64,000 nucleotides of DNA from a bacterium (GTDB lineage: Bacteria; Hydrothermota; DG-26; JAUXAN01). This document shows, one piece after another, positions 1 through 9,019 of this stretch. The notes beneath the pieces are model-generated. The model did not search any database. It saw nothing but the letters and a program-made list of their open reading frames with translations, and was not told the DNA's origin. The translations under genes and the position numbers were made by a program. Numbering within the stretch: the stretch's first letter is position 1; every line of letters starts with the position of its first letter. The stretch spans positions 1-64,000 of the forward strand of contig JAUXAN010000006.1 in NCBI GenBank assembly GCA_030619885.1, read 5' to 3'.

Positions 1-293
1 CTCCTGCACCACCACAAGAAGCGGTCCCAAAGCCACCTGAGGGGGAAAGACTGTTCTCGGTAGATGAAATAGACAAGTTAATAGAAGAAAAGATATATCC
101 TACAGAAGAAGCGAAGATACCTGCAGAAGAAGCTAAAGAACCTGCGATATTAAAAGAACCCGAACTTGCACCAGAGGCGGATGAGGAGAAAAAGGGGTTA
201 CAATGTTCGAAATGTGGATTCACCAACAAACCCGATTCGTGGTATTGTGAAAAATGTGGCACAGAGCTTCTTGAGGGTGGAGGAATACTGTAG
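1..293 (+). CDS. C-terminal part of a zinc-ribbon protein (5' end outside window)
   Basis: The reading frame is open from the left edge (first full codon at base 3) to TAG at 291-293, giving 96 residues; the ORF track misses it because it has no start inside the window. The visible part is a Pro/Glu-rich low-complexity stretch followed by a C-terminal double-CxxC zinc ribbon ('CSKCGF...WYCEKCG'), the usual zinc-ribbon signature. Pro/Glu-rich linkers joined to terminal ribbons occur in many bacterial membrane or scaffold proteins. The N-terminal domain that would define its role is not in the window, so I assign no function. It converges on the minus-strand operon ending at 317. Confidence 0.7.
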   Translation, partial: PAPPQEAVPKPPEGERLFSVDEIDKLIEEKIYPTEEAKIPAEEAKEPAILKEPELAPEADEEKKGLQCSKCGFTNKPDSWYCEKCGTELLEGGGIL

Positions 294-316
294 ATTATCT
301 ACCTATATCTGCGTTT

Positions 317-1006
317 CTATTTTTGCAAAAGGAATTCTGCAATTTTTAAATCGAGTTCTGTGTCTATATCTACCGATTCAAACCTATCCATTACAATAAC
401 ACCCATCTTACCACCGAATATTTTTTTCTCTGCGAGAAGATAATCGGTTTTCACTATACAAATGACTCCATTCTCTCTATAAATTTTTGCCAGACTCTGC
501 CTCTGTTTCTCTGTAATATTAAAAAGAGGAACTGGTTCTCCGTTGACCAGTCTATGCATCCAATATGGATGGTGTTCAGCCTCACAGACTGAAAATAGAC
601 AATCATAGCCTTTTTTTAAAAACTTGTCTATACCCTTCTCTATATCCTGTTTTTTGCGAAATGGTGATGTTGGCTGAAGGGTGATAACCCCATAAGGTCT
701 ATACCCCTCTCTTTTCTTTAATTTCTTCAAAATATAAATCAAGGCATCACTTAGCTTTGAGCAATCCTTTGCCAGAGATTTGGGACGGGAGTCAATTTCT
801 ATATTATAGTTAGCCACCAGTTTTCTAATTTTTGGACTGTCCGTGGATAATATCAATCTATCTATCCTTTTGGTTTTTTTAGCCGTTTCTATCGTATAGA
901 ACAGAAGTGGTTTTCTAGCAAGTAGAGTTATGTTCTTATCTTTGATACCTTTTGACCCACCCCTTGCAGGAATTACCCCGAGTATTTTAACATCCTCCAT
1001 TCGCAT
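317..1006 (-). CDS. Acylneuraminate cytidylyltransferase family protein (CMP-nonulosonate synthetase)
   Basis: This cytoplasmic nucleotidyltransferase would charge a nonulosonic or related acid sugar with CMP for surface glycan assembly. It shows the family N-terminus 'IPARGGSKGIKDKNI' (about residues 10-25, CTP loop), 'LQPTSPFRKKQDI' in the middle, and the C-terminal 'ESVDIDTELDL', all hallmarks of the NeuA/PseF/SpsF group. The length of 229 aa is normal. The ATG at 1006 has AGGAG upstream and lies one base after the dprA stop, so it is the last gene of the operon. Two glycosyltransferases lie at the other end of the same operon, which fits a glycan role. The exact sugar (sialic, pseudaminic, legionaminic or KDO-like) cannot be read from the sequence. 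Confidence 0.85.
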   Translation of the reverse strand: MRMEDVKILGVIPARGGSKGIKDKNITLLARKPLLFYTIETAKKTKRIDRLILSTDSPKIRKLVANYNIEIDSRPKSLAKDCSKLSDALIYILKKLKKREGYRPYGVITLQPTSPFRKKQDIEKGIDKFLKKGYDCLFSVCEAEHHPYWMHRLVNGEPVPLFNITEKQRQSLAKIYRENGVICIVKTDYLLAEKKIFGGKMGVIVMDRFESVDIDTELDLKIAEFLLQK

Positions 1007-1007
1007 C

Positions 1008-2078
1008 TTACTCCTGTTTCACGAATAGCTTTCCTGCAGACTGTCTAACGAGTTCTTTCATTTCTAAATTGAAGAGTATGGAGAGGACCTTTGAGACAGG
1101 GTATCCAACCTCAGAGGAGATCTCATCTATATGTTTAGGTACAGCAGTCAATACATTGTAAACTGTTTCTTCATCCTGTGCAAGTTCAGGGATAACCCTC
1201 TCAGTTTCTTTTGCTCTCTCAAGATGGAGTTCCTCAAGGATGTCGTTCAAATCTAAAACGACCTTTGCACCCTCTTTTATAAGAATATTCGTTCCTACAC
1301 TCATTTTAGAAGAGACATTTCCTGGGACAGCGAAGACTTCTCTTCCCTGTTCTGCGGCGCATCGAGCAGTTGTGAAGACACCGCTATTTTTACCTGCTTC
1401 GACAACGACGACACCCATAGAGAGTCCACTTATTATTCTGTTCCTTGTTGGAAAATTTCCTGCGAGGGGTTTGGTCCCCATCGGAAATTCTGATACTACT
1501 GCACCATTTTCTATAATCTGTTCCTCGAGCCTTTTATTCTCAGGAGGATAGACCACATCCAATCCGCATCCTAAAACAGCGATAGTCCTGCCGCCCGCCT
1601 TCAATGCTGAAGTGTGAGCCACGGTGTCTATACCCCTCGCCATCCCACTCACGATGGCAAGCCCATTTTTGACCAATCCAGTTGCGAGTTTTTCTGTCAT
1701 AAGTTTCCCATAAACCGTAGCCTTCCTTGAACCGATGAGCGCTACCGCGAATTTATCGCTCTTTTTTATCTCACCCGAAACATAAAGTAAAGGTGGGGCA
1801 TCCTCAAGGGTGGTTAAATTTGCCGGATAGTTCTCATCGAGGAAGGTGATGAGTTTTATCTTGAATTTTTCAATCAAGGAAAGATGTCTGTTAACTGTGG
1901 AGGTATCTCTGAAATTTTTTATATTGCATGCAACTTCTCTGTTGATTCCAGCACTGGCGAGTTCTGTAACAGTTGCCTTGAAGACCCCCGAAGGTGAGCC
2001 GAAATGGTTTACTAACAGTTTCATTTTCCATTCACCAATTCCTCTTACCAGACTGAGTGCTATCCAATCTTCTATCAT
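1008..2078 (-). CDS. dprA: DNA-processing protein DprA/Smf
   Basis: DprA binds incoming single-stranded DNA and loads RecA during natural transformation. The 356-aa product has an N-terminal helix-hairpin-helix/SAM-like region (about 1-60), the Rossmann-like core with 'GSRKATVYG', '[12 protein letters not shown]', '[14 protein letters not shown]' and '[12 protein letters not shown]', and a C-terminal winged-helix domain (about 300-356). All three parts of the long family form are present. The start overlaps the obg stop by four bases (ATGA), so the two are translationally coupled. No other competence gene is in the window. Confidence 0.93.
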   Translation of the reverse strand: MIEDWIALSLVRGIGEWKMKLLVNHFGSPSGVFKATVTELASAGINREVACNIKNFRDTSTVNRHLSLIEKFKIKLITFLDENYPANLTTLEDAPPLLYVSGEIKKSDKFAVALIGSRKATVYGKLMTEKLATGLVKNGLAIVSGMARGIDTVAHTSALKAGGRTIAVLGCGLDVVYPPENKRLEEQIIENGAVVSEFPMGTKPLAGNFPTRNRIISGLSMGVVVVEAGKNSGVFTTARCAAEQGREVFAVPGNVSSKMSVGTNILIKEGAKVVLDLNDILEELHLERAKETERVIPELAQDEETVYNVLTAVPKHIDEISSEVGYPVSKVLSILFNLEMKELVRQSAGKLFVKQE

Positions 2079-3028
2079 ATTTCAAGTGCCAGTCTATTGA
2101 CGAGCTCTCTTACCCCTTCTCCCTTAAAGGCAGAGATGTAGAAGGTTTGCAACTCTTCATCCAGTCGAAACCTGAAACCTCTGGAGAGAAGGTCAATTTT
2201 ATTGAAAACGACCAATCTTGGTTTTTTGAGCAACTTCGGGTTATATAAGTTGAGTTCATTCCTAAGCGAGTTATAGTCTCCTTTAGGATTTTTTCTTGAT
2301 ATATCTATCAGAAATAAGAGTAGTTTTGTCCGTTCTATATGTCTCAAAAACGTAAGTCCTAACCCCCTCCCCCTGTGTGCACCATCTATGACACCTGGTA
2401 TGTCTGCGACGACGAATTTTTTGAAATCCAGTTTTACTATTCCAAGATTTGGCGTCAAAGTAGTGAATGGATATTCTGCTACTTTGGGGCTGGCATCTGA
2501 GATACGGGAGAGCAGGGTTGATTTACCCGCATTCGGATAGCCAACGATCCCAACATCTGCGATGAGTTTAAGCACCAAGCGCAAGTTTTTTTCTTCACCT
2601 CTTGTGCCTTTTTCAAATTTCACAGGTGCCCTGTTTGTAGGTGTAGCAAAATGTGCGTTTCCCCTGCCTCCTCTACCACCCTTTGTGACTACTGCCCTCT
2701 CAGACTTGACGAAGTCGTAAAGAAGAGCATCATTCCAATATACAGCGGTTCCTAATGGAACTTTTATGATTATACTCTCCCCATCTCTTCCACTTTTCTT
2801 TTTACCCTGTCCATTTTTGCCATTCTCTGCTATGTAAGACTTTTTATACTTGAAATCCAACAGGGTACTCAGATTTTCATTCCCTTCAATTATCACATCT
2901 CCACCATTTCCACCGTCTCCACCATTAGGTCCACCTCTCGGGACATATTTTTCCCTTCTGAAAGAGGTGCATCCATCTCCACCATTGCCGGAATGGACGA
3001 CTATTTCTGCTTCATCTACGAAGTTCAT
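2075..3028 (-). CDS. obg: GTPase Obg
   Basis: Obg is an essential ribosome-assembly and stress GTPase associated with the 50S subunit. The glycine-rich Obg fold covers roughly residues 1-158 ('[19 protein letters not shown]', '[19 protein letters not shown]'). The G domain follows, with G1 'GYPNAGKST', the switch region '[10 protein letters not shown]', G3 'DIPGVIDGA' and G4 'NKID'. At 317 aa it lacks the C-terminal OCT extension of many Obg proteins, so it is the short form. It overlaps both coaD and dprA by four bases, inside the rsmD-coaD-obg-dprA operon. Confidence 0.95.
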   Translation of the reverse strand: MNFVDEAEIVVHSGNGGDGCTSFRREKYVPRGGPNGGDGGNGGDVIIEGNENLSTLLDFKYKKSYIAENGKNGQGKKKSGRDGESIIIKVPLGTAVYWNDALLYDFVKSERAVVTKGGRGGRGNAHFATPTNRAPVKFEKGTRGEEKNLRLVLKLIADVGIVGYPNAGKSTLLSRISDASPKVAEYPFTTLTPNLGIVKLDFKKFVVADIPGVIDGAHRGRGLGLTFLRHIERTKLLLFLIDISRKNPKGDYNSLRNELNLYNPKLLKKPRLVVFNKIDLLSRGFRFRLDEELQTFYISAFKGEGVRELVNRLALEI

Positions 3029-3507
3029 AAAGTCCGAAATTTCCCCTTCAGTTTTTTCTGTACTGCACTAGGAACCAACTCACCCATCTCTCCACCCAAA
3101 GAGACGATTTCTTTTATTAAACTTGAAGAGAGATAAGAATATTGTTCAGTAGGCATCAAGAAGACCGTCTCGATTTCAGGGTGAAGTCTTCTGTTCATCA
3201 GTGCCATCTGAAATTCATATTCAAAATCCGAATATGCCCTTATACCTCTTATTATCACCGATGCTCTCTTCTTCTTTGCATATTCTACTAAAAGACAATC
3301 GAAGCTATCCACCTCTATCCTCTCCAGCGATTCTGTTGCATCTTTTACCATTTCTACCCTCTCTTTTAATGGAAAGAGCGTTCCTTTCTCACCATTTTTC
3401 GCTACAGCAAGTATAATTTTGTCGAATAACTTCAGACTTCGTTTTAAAATATCTAAATGACCATTGGTTATTGGATCGAATGTCCCTGGATAGATTGCAA
3501 TTCTCAT
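3025..3507 (-). CDS. coaD: Pantetheine-phosphate adenylyltransferase
   Basis: CoaD makes dephospho-CoA from 4'-phosphopantetheine and ATP, the penultimate step of CoA synthesis. The 160-aa protein begins with '[16 protein letters not shown]', which contains the TxGH nucleotidyltransferase motif, and carries '[20 protein letters not shown]' and the C-terminal '[12 protein letters not shown]' ATP-binding motif. Length and motifs are fully typical. Four-base overlaps with rsmD upstream and obg downstream place it in a coupled operon; the rsmD-coaD pair is a widely conserved neighbourhood. Confidence 0.96.
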   Translation of the reverse strand: MRIAIYPGTFDPITNGHLDILKRSLKLFDKIILAVAKNGEKGTLFPLKERVEMVKDATESLERIEVDSFDCLLVEYAKKKRASVIIRGIRAYSDFEYEFQMALMNRRLHPEIETVFLMPTEQYSYLSSSLIKEIVSLGGEMGELVPSAVQKKLKGKFRTL

Positions 3508-4061
3508 ATCCCCTCCTTTATAAGTATAGTTACTAATATGTCGCCGAATTTCTTCTCTTTAAATAACACAAAGTTATTCCATTCAGAAACCAAATTTTCT
3601 TTCTTGTGATGTTCAATTATCAACCATCCATCTTCTTCCAGTATACCATACTCTGAAAGAAAAGCAAGTGTTTCACTTGCAAGATTACTCAGATAGGGTG
3701 GGTCGGCAAATATTATATCGAACTTTCGATTTTGGCTCGCACATCGCTTGATTGCTTTTAACACATCCATTTTCAAAAATTCTGCTCTATCAACAAAGTC
3801 AAATATCTCTACATTTTCTTTTATTTTTGCCAGTATTTTGTAAGACCTTTCAACAAAACAAACTCTATAAGCATTTCTCGAAAGCGATTCCAATCCAAGA
3901 CTTCCACCACCTGCAAATAGGTCGAGAACATACGCTCCCTCTATCTTCTTCCCAATAATATCAAAAATGGATTTTCGCACTACTCCAAGGGTAGGTCGGA
4001 GGTTTCTGCCTTTAAGGAGCTTTATCTTTCTTCCTTTTGCTTTACCTGTAAGTATTCTCAT
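3504..4061 (-). CDS. rsmD: 16S rRNA (guanine(966)-N2)-methyltransferase RsmD
   Basis: RsmD methylates G966 in 16S rRNA during 30S assembly. The 185-aa protein has the N-terminal 'ILTGKAKGRKIKLLKGRNLRPT', the SAM-binding 'VLDLFAGGGSLGLESLSR' and the catalytic (N/D)PPY motif as 'FADPPYLSN'. It overlaps coaD by four bases, and its own start lies 20 bases inside the end of the glycosyltransferase gene. Its initiation region (GATAAAAGGG) is only a weak Shine-Dalgarno, so coupling to the upstream gene probably matters. Confidence 0.94.
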   Translation of the reverse strand: MRILTGKAKGRKIKLLKGRNLRPTLGVVRKSIFDIIGKKIEGAYVLDLFAGGGSLGLESLSRNAYRVCFVERSYKILAKIKENVEIFDFVDRAEFLKMDVLKAIKRCASQNRKFDIIFADPPYLSNLASETLAFLSEYGILEEDGWLIIEHHKKENLVSEWNNFVLFKEKKFGDILVTILIKEGI

Positions 4062-4950
4062 GGTACCCTTTTATCAATGCATGCCCCATACAGAACTTTA
4101 TCAGATTGAATGCAATAGGAGGCGGCAGTTTATCATAAAAAGCCATACATAACCTGTAAATCCCTTCTTTTAAAAAAATCTTTTTCAACCAACCAGAGAA
4201 TAGCCTATCATTTAAAAACATTACCTTAGCCAGTTCTGGATGTTTATGTACAATATACCTCAGATTTGAGGAACCATACTTCTCAAGAATACGGCAGGTA
4301 TCTATAAAGGTTCGTGTATGGTTATGATAGGAGACTGCATCGGGATTGTAGTAGAAATTGCCTTCTTTCAAAGACTCGATTCTATAAGCGAACTCCATAT
4401 CTTCACCACCATACTCTTTAATTTTCTCATCGAAGGACCCTGCTTTGAATAATAATTCTCTACGCACGGAAGCATTGCTGAAGAGGAAATATTTGAAAGA
4501 TATTCTGTCGAACTTTTTATGCCTCTTTGCACCTCTATTTTTTCTGTTGAGATATTGCAAAAAAATGTCGTTTTTTACCCAAACAGTTTTCACTTCTCCT
4601 TTTATTCCTGCACAATCTCTGTTTTTATAACTATTTAAATGTTGTTCAATGAAATCTTCTTTCACCCCCATATCATCGTCTAAAAATATTACCACATCGC
4701 CCTTTGAAAGTCTTATACCGCTATTTCTGGCAGCAGCGCGTTTTTTAGAATCTTTATGAATAATAAACTTCAGATTTCCTTTAAAGTTCAACTTGCGTAG
4801 AAAATCTGCTGTCCCATCATTTGAACAGTCATCTACAACAACTACTTCATATCTATCTTTTTCAACTGTCTGGTGCTCAAGGGATTTCAGAGTCCGTTTC
4901 AGTAAATCAATCCTGTTATAAGTCGGAATGACTACACTCACTTCTGTCAT
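4042..4950 (-). CDS. Family 2 glycosyltransferase
   Basis: A GT-A fold glycosyltransferase of about 302 aa, shown by 'VVIPTYNRIDLLKRTL', 'VVDDCSNDGT' and the metal-binding DxD as 'VIFLDDDMG'. The conserved acceptor-side 'EYGGEDMEFAYRI' (ED motif) is also present. The ORF track extends it to 5220, but that extension lies wholly inside the neighbouring gene. I start at ATG 4950, which overlaps the upstream TGA (ATGA) and has AAGGA seven bases before it. It probably transfers a sugar in surface polysaccharide or protein glycan assembly; donor and acceptor are unknown. It sits second in the operon. Confidence 0.88.
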   Translation of the reverse strand: MTEVSVVIPTYNRIDLLKRTLKSLEHQTVEKDRYEVVVVDDCSNDGTADFLRKLNFKGNLKFIIHKDSKKRAAARNSGIRLSKGDVVIFLDDDMGVKEDFIEQHLNSYKNRDCAGIKGEVKTVWVKNDIFLQYLNRKNRGAKRHKKFDRISFKYFLFSNASVRRELLFKAGSFDEKIKEYGGEDMEFAYRIESLKEGNFYYNPDAVSYHNHTRTFIDTCRILEKYGSSNLRYIVHKHPELAKVMFLNDRLFSGWLKKIFLKEGIYRLCMAFYDKLPPPIAFNLIKFCMGHALIKGYHENTYR

Positions 4951-6026
4951 ATCCATCCTTCTCTTCTGTAAATCTGGTATAACTTTTTGAGAACCACTTT
5001 TACTTCGTGGTGATGTTCTACCCACCTTCTTCCTTCCAAACCTTTTTTTAGAATTATCTCTTTGTTGTGAATCAGTTCGGCCAGTTTTTCTTTCATATTG
5101 GAAGGTGTGATGTTTATAAAAGGATGGTCGGGAATGAACTTTTCGTAGGTCGGAACGAGATTGGTCAAGCAAGCCAGACCCATTGATAATGCCTCCACAG
5201 AGTTCATCCCATATCCCCATCCGCCTGTATTCGAGATCTGGTCTATATATACATCACAACGAGATTTCATTTGAAGCGATTCAGAGTGTGGTCTATTTTC
5301 AATGAGCACAAATTCTATATTATGCTCTCTTTCTAATTCTTCGCACACCTGAATTATCCTGTCAGAACCCTTAAAATAGCGATTTGTGGTCGCATGACAT
5401 ATTTTCAACTTTTTATTTAGATACGCCTTTGGTTTAAACTTCGATGTATCGAATGGCAGAAACAGGTATTCAATCTTGGGGTGTTTGCGGAGCAGATCAA
5501 GTTCAGAAGTCAAATTTACATCATTGAGTTCATCTATCTGTGGAATCACACCTCTTATCCTCAAATCCTGCCCGTGATAGAAACAGACTATCTTCTTGCC
5601 AAGAGATTTTAACTTTCTTATTACCCTTCCATCTCTATAGAAACCGAGTCCTGATTCGAGGTGGTAGATATCGAAATTTAAAAGGTCATACTTCTCTATC
5701 GCAGTCTCTATCTTTGCAGACCAGACCTCATCCCTTAATTTGAAAAATAGGTTTTCTATTGGGGTAGATGGTCTCCAGAGCGGTGGATAGCCGGGTAGTT
5801 CCCTATCGGTATTTTTGGTTTTGTAGATAAAGTCTCTTGCCTTAATAAGCCATTTTGATTTTGGGATGAAGGAAAGGTTCAATGAGACATCCTCATCGTA
5901 TCTACTTTTAGATTTGAATAGGGTGCAAAATCTGCAATAGGTGCCCATTTCAGTATGTCCTTTCTTAAAGGCTGACAGCGTTCCCGTAAGGTGTTCGGGT
6001 GATATATGAAGCACTTTCAATCTCAT
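4947..6026 (-). CDS. GT4-like glycosyltransferase (GT-B fold)
   Basis: The 359-aa product resembles group 1 glycosyltransferases. 'LKICHATTNRYFKGSDRIIQ' corresponds to the start of the C-terminal nucleotide-sugar domain, and 'GGWGYGMNSVEALSMGLACL' is the E-x7-E-like donor-binding region. The N-terminal half is divergent, with a short Cys pair ('YCRFC') near residue 35. No membrane segment is seen. It is the first gene of the operon and has no Shine-Dalgarno. A consensus promoter ends nine bases before ATG 6026, so the mRNA is probably nearly leaderless. The substrate is not deducible; the neighbours suggest surface glycan synthesis. Confidence 0.8.
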   Translation of the reverse strand: MRLKVLHISPEHLTGTLSAFKKGHTEMGTYCRFCTLFKSKSRYDEDVSLNLSFIPKSKWLIKARDFIYKTKNTDRELPGYPPLWRPSTPIENLFFKLRDEVWSAKIETAIEKYDLLNFDIYHLESGLGFYRDGRVIRKLKSLGKKIVCFYHGQDLRIRGVIPQIDELNDVNLTSELDLLRKHPKIEYLFLPFDTSKFKPKAYLNKKLKICHATTNRYFKGSDRIIQVCEELEREHNIEFVLIENRPHSESLQMKSRCDVYIDQISNTGGWGYGMNSVEALSMGLACLTNLVPTYEKFIPDHPFINITPSNMKEKLAELIHNKEIILKKGLEGRRWVEHHHEVKVVLKKLYQIYRREGWI

Positions 6027-6035
6027 ACTGTTAAT

Positions 6036-6064
6036 AGAATACTAAAAAAACCCGTTTCTGTCAA
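6036..6064 (-). promoter_or_regulatory. Promoter of the glycosyltransferase-dprA operon, near-leaderless
   Basis: On the minus strand TTGACA (6064-6059) is followed after 17 bases by TATTCT (6041-6036), with nine bases to the ATG at 6026. The spacing implies a transcript starting one to three bases before the start codon. No ribosome-binding site is present. Confidence 0.7.
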
Positions 6065-6112
6065 TAGAAAATGTGACAACTGTAATATGATTGCAGCTTT
6101 TCCTTGGCCACA

Positions 6113-6151
6113 AAAATCTGTCCATACGGATCCTGAGATGTTAATCTGTGC
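6113..6151. repeat. Dispersed repeat, family A long form (R1 copy 1)
   Basis: This copy carries the core 'CCATACGGATCCTGAGATG', shared with copies near 8.8, 42.2 and 54.4 kb. It sits between divergent genes, next to an 'AATCTGTG' family C element. Confidence 0.6.
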
Positions 6152-6171
6152 AATCTGTGGTTTCTTTTTAC

Positions 6172-6199
6172 TTGACAATGAGAAGGGTTTTTTTAAACT
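6172..6199 (+). promoter_or_regulatory. Candidate promoter of ctpA
   Basis: TTGACA at 6172-6177 follows a T-rich stretch, with TAAACT at 6194-6199 (16-base spacer) as a weak -10. The gene has a strong AAGGAGG site just before ATG 6240. Confidence 0.45.
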
Positions 6200-6239
6200 A
6201 TGATGTATTTTTGTTATCTAACCTAAAAAGGAGGTAATT

Positions 6240-7769
6240 ATGAAAAAAAGAGGTTTTATTCTATTCCCAATCTTTTTCTTGATCTTTATCGGTCTACTCG
6301 GCAACCATTCACAGGCAAGAAGGGATAATGTCTTTGTTGAACTTGAAAAGAGTATGGAATTGCTTACGAGTGTGCTCGATAAAGTGATGGAAAATTATGT
6401 TGAAGAACCTGTCCCTGCAGAGTTGATCGAATCTGCATTGAAGGGAATGGTCAGTTCACTCGACCCGCATTCTCAATTTTTGGTCCCTGATGAATACAAA
6501 GACCTGATGGTAGGAACGAGAGGTGAATTCGGTGGACTCGGGATTGAGATTGCCATAAAGGATAATGTATTGACTGTTATCTCTCCAATTGTTGGTACCC
6601 CTGCTTATCGAATAGGCATTCAAGCTGGTGACAGAATAATAAAAATAGAGGGTGAACCTACTGAGGGTATAACCACTCATGGGGCGGTGAAGAAGTTGAG
6701 AGGTAAACCAGGTACACAGGTCACCATAACGATTTCAAGGGAAGGTGAGGAAGAACCTATAGATTATACGATAACAAGAGAGATAATCAAGATAGATAAT
6801 GTTCCTTACTACGATATTATAGACACCGATATAGGATATATTAAACTCGTTACTTTTTCTCGAAATGCGGGTAGAAATGTGAGGAAGGCTGTTGAAGACT
6901 TGGAAAATAGGGGGGCAAAGAAGATACTATTGGATTTGAGATGGAATGCAGGTGGGTTACTTTCAGAGGCTGTGGATGTTGCGGACGAGTTCATATCAAA
7001 AGATAAAATGATTGTATATCAGAGGGGAAGGATCAAAGATGCGAATGAAGAATTCAAAGCGAGAAGAAATTCTAAATATGGAGAATATCCACTCGTCATT
7101 TTAGTAAATGAAGGAAGTGCCAGCGCATCCGAAATCGTGTCAGGTGCTGTTCAGGATTGGGATAGAGGTCTGATAGTTGGAACGAATACCTTTGGAAAAG
7201 GTTCTGTTCAGCGCATATATCCACTTCGGGGTGGCTATGCGATTAAACTCACTACCGCAAAATACCATGCGCCATCCGGGCGATCCATACATAAGGATGA
7301 ACTGAGTGCTGAAGAAGATACACTGAAAGAGATGATATTTCACACACTCGGCAGAATGCACAGAGATGTTAAGGGGAGTGGAGGTATAATACCCGATATA
7401 ATCGTTGAAGAGGAGAAACTGAAAGGATTCAAAACCGAACTCTGGAGAAAGAGAGTCTTTTTCGATTTCGCTGTAAAATACACCGCCTATCACAAAGATA
7501 TAAAGAGGTCATTCGAGGTAGACGACGACATACTGAAAGATTTTAAAAAACTGCTCGATGAGAAGAAGATTGAATATACGGATGAGGATTTCTCAAGTAG
7601 CATGGATTTCATAAAACGGAGACTTAGAGGTCAGATATTAGCGAATGTCTTTGGGAAGAAGGAACTCTTTGCTGCTACACTTGAGGGTGACCCTGTTGTT
7701 GAGCGTGCCATAGAATTACTATCAAAAGTTTCCGATACGGAGGGTCTTTTCTCACTACTTAAGGACTGA
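6240..7769 (+). CDS. ctpA: C-terminal processing peptidase, S41 family
   Basis: A periplasmic tail-specific serine protease that clips or degrades exported proteins by their C-termini. The 509 aa begin with a signal peptide ('RGFILFPIFFLIFIGLLG', cleavage near 'SQA'). A PDZ domain follows at about 90-175, then the S41 catalytic core. The serine is in 'NEGSASASEIVSGA' (near 295) and the lysine in 'FGKGSVQ' (near 320), the Ser-Lys dyad of the family. About 130 residues follow the core, longer than minimal CtpA proteins. AAAGGAGG lies six bases before the ATG. The TauE-like gene follows directly. Confidence 0.93.
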   Translation: MKKRGFILFPIFFLIFIGLLGNHSQARRDNVFVELEKSMELLTSVLDKVMENYVEEPVPAELIESALKGMVSSLDPHSQFLVPDEYKDLMVGTRGEFGGLGIEIAIKDNVLTVISPIVGTPAYRIGIQAGDRIIKIEGEPTEGITTHGAVKKLRGKPGTQVTITISREGEEEPIDYTITREIIKIDNVPYYDIIDTDIGYIKLVTFSRNAGRNVRKAVEDLENRGAKKILLDLRWNAGGLLSEAVDVADEFISKDKMIVYQRGRIKDANEEFKARRNSKYGEYPLVILVNEGSASASEIVSGAVQDWDRGLIVGTNTFGKGSVQRIYPLRGGYAIKLTTAKYHAPSGRSIHKDELSAEEDTLKEMIFHTLGRMHRDVKGSGGIIPDIIVEEEKLKGFKTELWRKRVFFDFAVKYTAYHKDIKRSFEVDDDILKDFKKLLDEKKIEYTDEDFSSSMDFIKRRLRGQILANVFGKKELFAATLEGDPVVERAIELLSKVSDTEGLFSLLKD

Positions 7770-7770
7770 A

Positions 7771-8544
7771 TTGCGCTATATATATTTATCCGCAGGCATC
7801 TTTCTTGCAGCTGTTATTGCATCGGGGATTGGAATAGGGGGTGGGGTATTCTATGTGCCCTTTTTACTCCGGGCATCATTTTCGTATTACAGAGCTTCTA
7901 CCGTTAGCCTTTTCATAATAATGGTGATGGGTACTACCGCTGCTCTTATGTATCACAGAGTGGGTTATGTGGATTGGCGGCTCGCTCTCCTTATCGACCC
8001 TCTGACCGATGGTTGCGCATTCTTGAGCGGATACTTCTCAGAATCTTTCGATGAGAGAATCTTGGAGTTCTTGCTTGGAGTAGTAATCATCATCGGGAGT
8101 TATTTTATGATAAGGCAAACAGAAGGTAGGAAGATAGTGAGAAAACGGTGGTTTCACTGGCAGAGGAGATGTAAAAACAAGGTCTACTCTGTAAATCTAC
8201 TTTTAGCCTTGCCGCTGACCGCTACAGCAGGATTCCTTGCAGGTCTTTTGGGAATAGGAGGGGGGATATTCAAAGTCCCTCTGATGGTCCTGCTGTGCAA
8301 TGTTCCAATGAAGACAGCAGTTGCAACTTCCTCACTTATGGTAGGCGTCACAGGAGCAACAGGATTTTTAGGACATCTTTTGAAAGGACACTTCGATGTA
8401 AGATGGGGAATGATACTTGGTTGCACTGCATTTTTAGGTGGGATGGTCGGGCCCAGAATATCAATCAGACTGAATAGAAGTTTGTTGAGAAAGATATTTG
8501 CAGTAGCGATATTGGGGATTGGGCTGTGGTTGATAGTAAAATGA
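7771..8544 (+). CDS. TauE/SafE family sulfite/anion exporter-like membrane protein
   Basis: A polytopic inner-membrane protein of the TauE/SafE (DUF81) family, thought to move sulfite, sulfoacetate or other small anions. The two half-repeats each begin with the family glycine motif: 'GIGIGGGVFYVPFLL' near residue 20 and 'GLLGIGGGIFKVPLMV' near residue 155. Hydrophobic segments fill most of the 257 aa. It starts with TTG one base after the ctpA stop, and AAGGA five bases upstream supports that start. The stop overlaps the ATG of the following small gene (ATGA). The substrate is unknown; linkage to a protease is not informative. Confidence 0.85.
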   Translation: MRYIYLSAGIFLAAVIASGIGIGGGVFYVPFLLRASFSYYRASTVSLFIIMVMGTTAALMYHRVGYVDWRLALLIDPLTDGCAFLSGYFSESFDERILEFLLGVVIIIGSYFMIRQTEGRKIVRKRWFHWQRRCKNKVYSVNLLLALPLTATAGFLAGLLGIGGGIFKVPLMVLLCNVPMKTAVATSSLMVGVTGATGFLGHLLKGHFDVRWGMILGCTAFLGGMVGPRISIRLNRSLLRKIFAVAILGIGLWLIVK

Positions 8545-8798
8545 AAAACTTCAAATCCTTATTTTTTGTGATTGTACCTGTGCTCTACACTGAAAACGCA
8601 GACGCTATAAGTTTTGGATTGAAATTTAAGGGGGGATGAGGAAAAAGACTTTTCCATACCATTCAAAATCCTCTACTTATTATTGCGGAAGGGACCTATA
8701 ACATTATACTGATAAGGGAAGAGGGAATTTGTGAGATAACGAGAGCGAGGGATTTTAAATTCTTGACCCTATGGGTCGGGTTAGGATATTATTTTTAA
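8541..8798 (+). pseudogene. Small exported protein gene interrupted by in-frame TGA
   Basis: This gene is too broken for the ORF track. It starts with ATG overlapping the tauE stop (ATGA) and reads 32 codons with a signal-like start ('MKNFKSLFFVIVPVLY') to TGA at 8637-8639. The same frame then stays open for 52 more codons to TAA at 8796-8798. The C-terminus 'TLWVGLGYYF' has the alternating pattern and final Phe seen in outer-membrane beta-barrel proteins, but 85 residues is short for a barrel, so it may be a remnant. The sense of the TGA codon is not determined, though 'KGG[TGA]GK' would suit Trp. I do not recognise the family. Confidence 0.5.
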
Positions 8799-8807
8799 AC
8801 AAACTTT

Positions 8808-8873
8808 AATTCAGACACTGATTATCATCTCAGGATCCGTTGCGCAGCATCCGTATGGAATGGACAGATATTT
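8808..8873. repeat. Dispersed repeat R1 copy 2, with internal insertion
   Basis: 'AATTCAGACACTGATTATCA' and the following 'TCTCAGGATCCGT' match the 54.35-kb copy at 31 of 33 positions. This copy then carries about 20 extra bases ('GCATCCGTATGGAA') before 'GGACAGATATTT'. The rest of 8874-8960 holds 'ATCTGCGG' and 'CTCTGTGG' family C words and no gene. Confidence 0.6.
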
Positions 8874-8961
8874 ACTGCTCGGATATTCTTTTTATAATCT
8901 GCGGTTATCTGCGGAAATCTGCGTCCTATTAAAACTCTGTTCTCTGTGGTTTCTTTTTATG

Positions 8962-8997
8962 AAAAAGGGGCGTCCTGATAAAATCGGGACGCCCCTC
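8962..8997 (-). terminator. Rho-independent terminator of the secreted cysteine protease gene
   Basis: Read on the minus strand, GGGGCGTCC pairs with GGACGCCCC and the stem extends by four more pairs around a three-base loop. It is followed by TTTTTC, about 22 bases after the stop codon at 9020. It is the clearest intrinsic terminator in the window. Confidence 0.85.
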
Positions 8998-9019
8998 AAT
9001 ACTGCCCTCAATGGTAGAG

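Noticed and set aside
4951-5220. N-terminal extension of the family 2 glycosyltransferase ORF to 5220
   Set aside because: It lies entirely inside the neighbouring glycosyltransferase gene, has no family similarity, and a proper start with ribosome-binding site and ATGA overlap exists at 4950.
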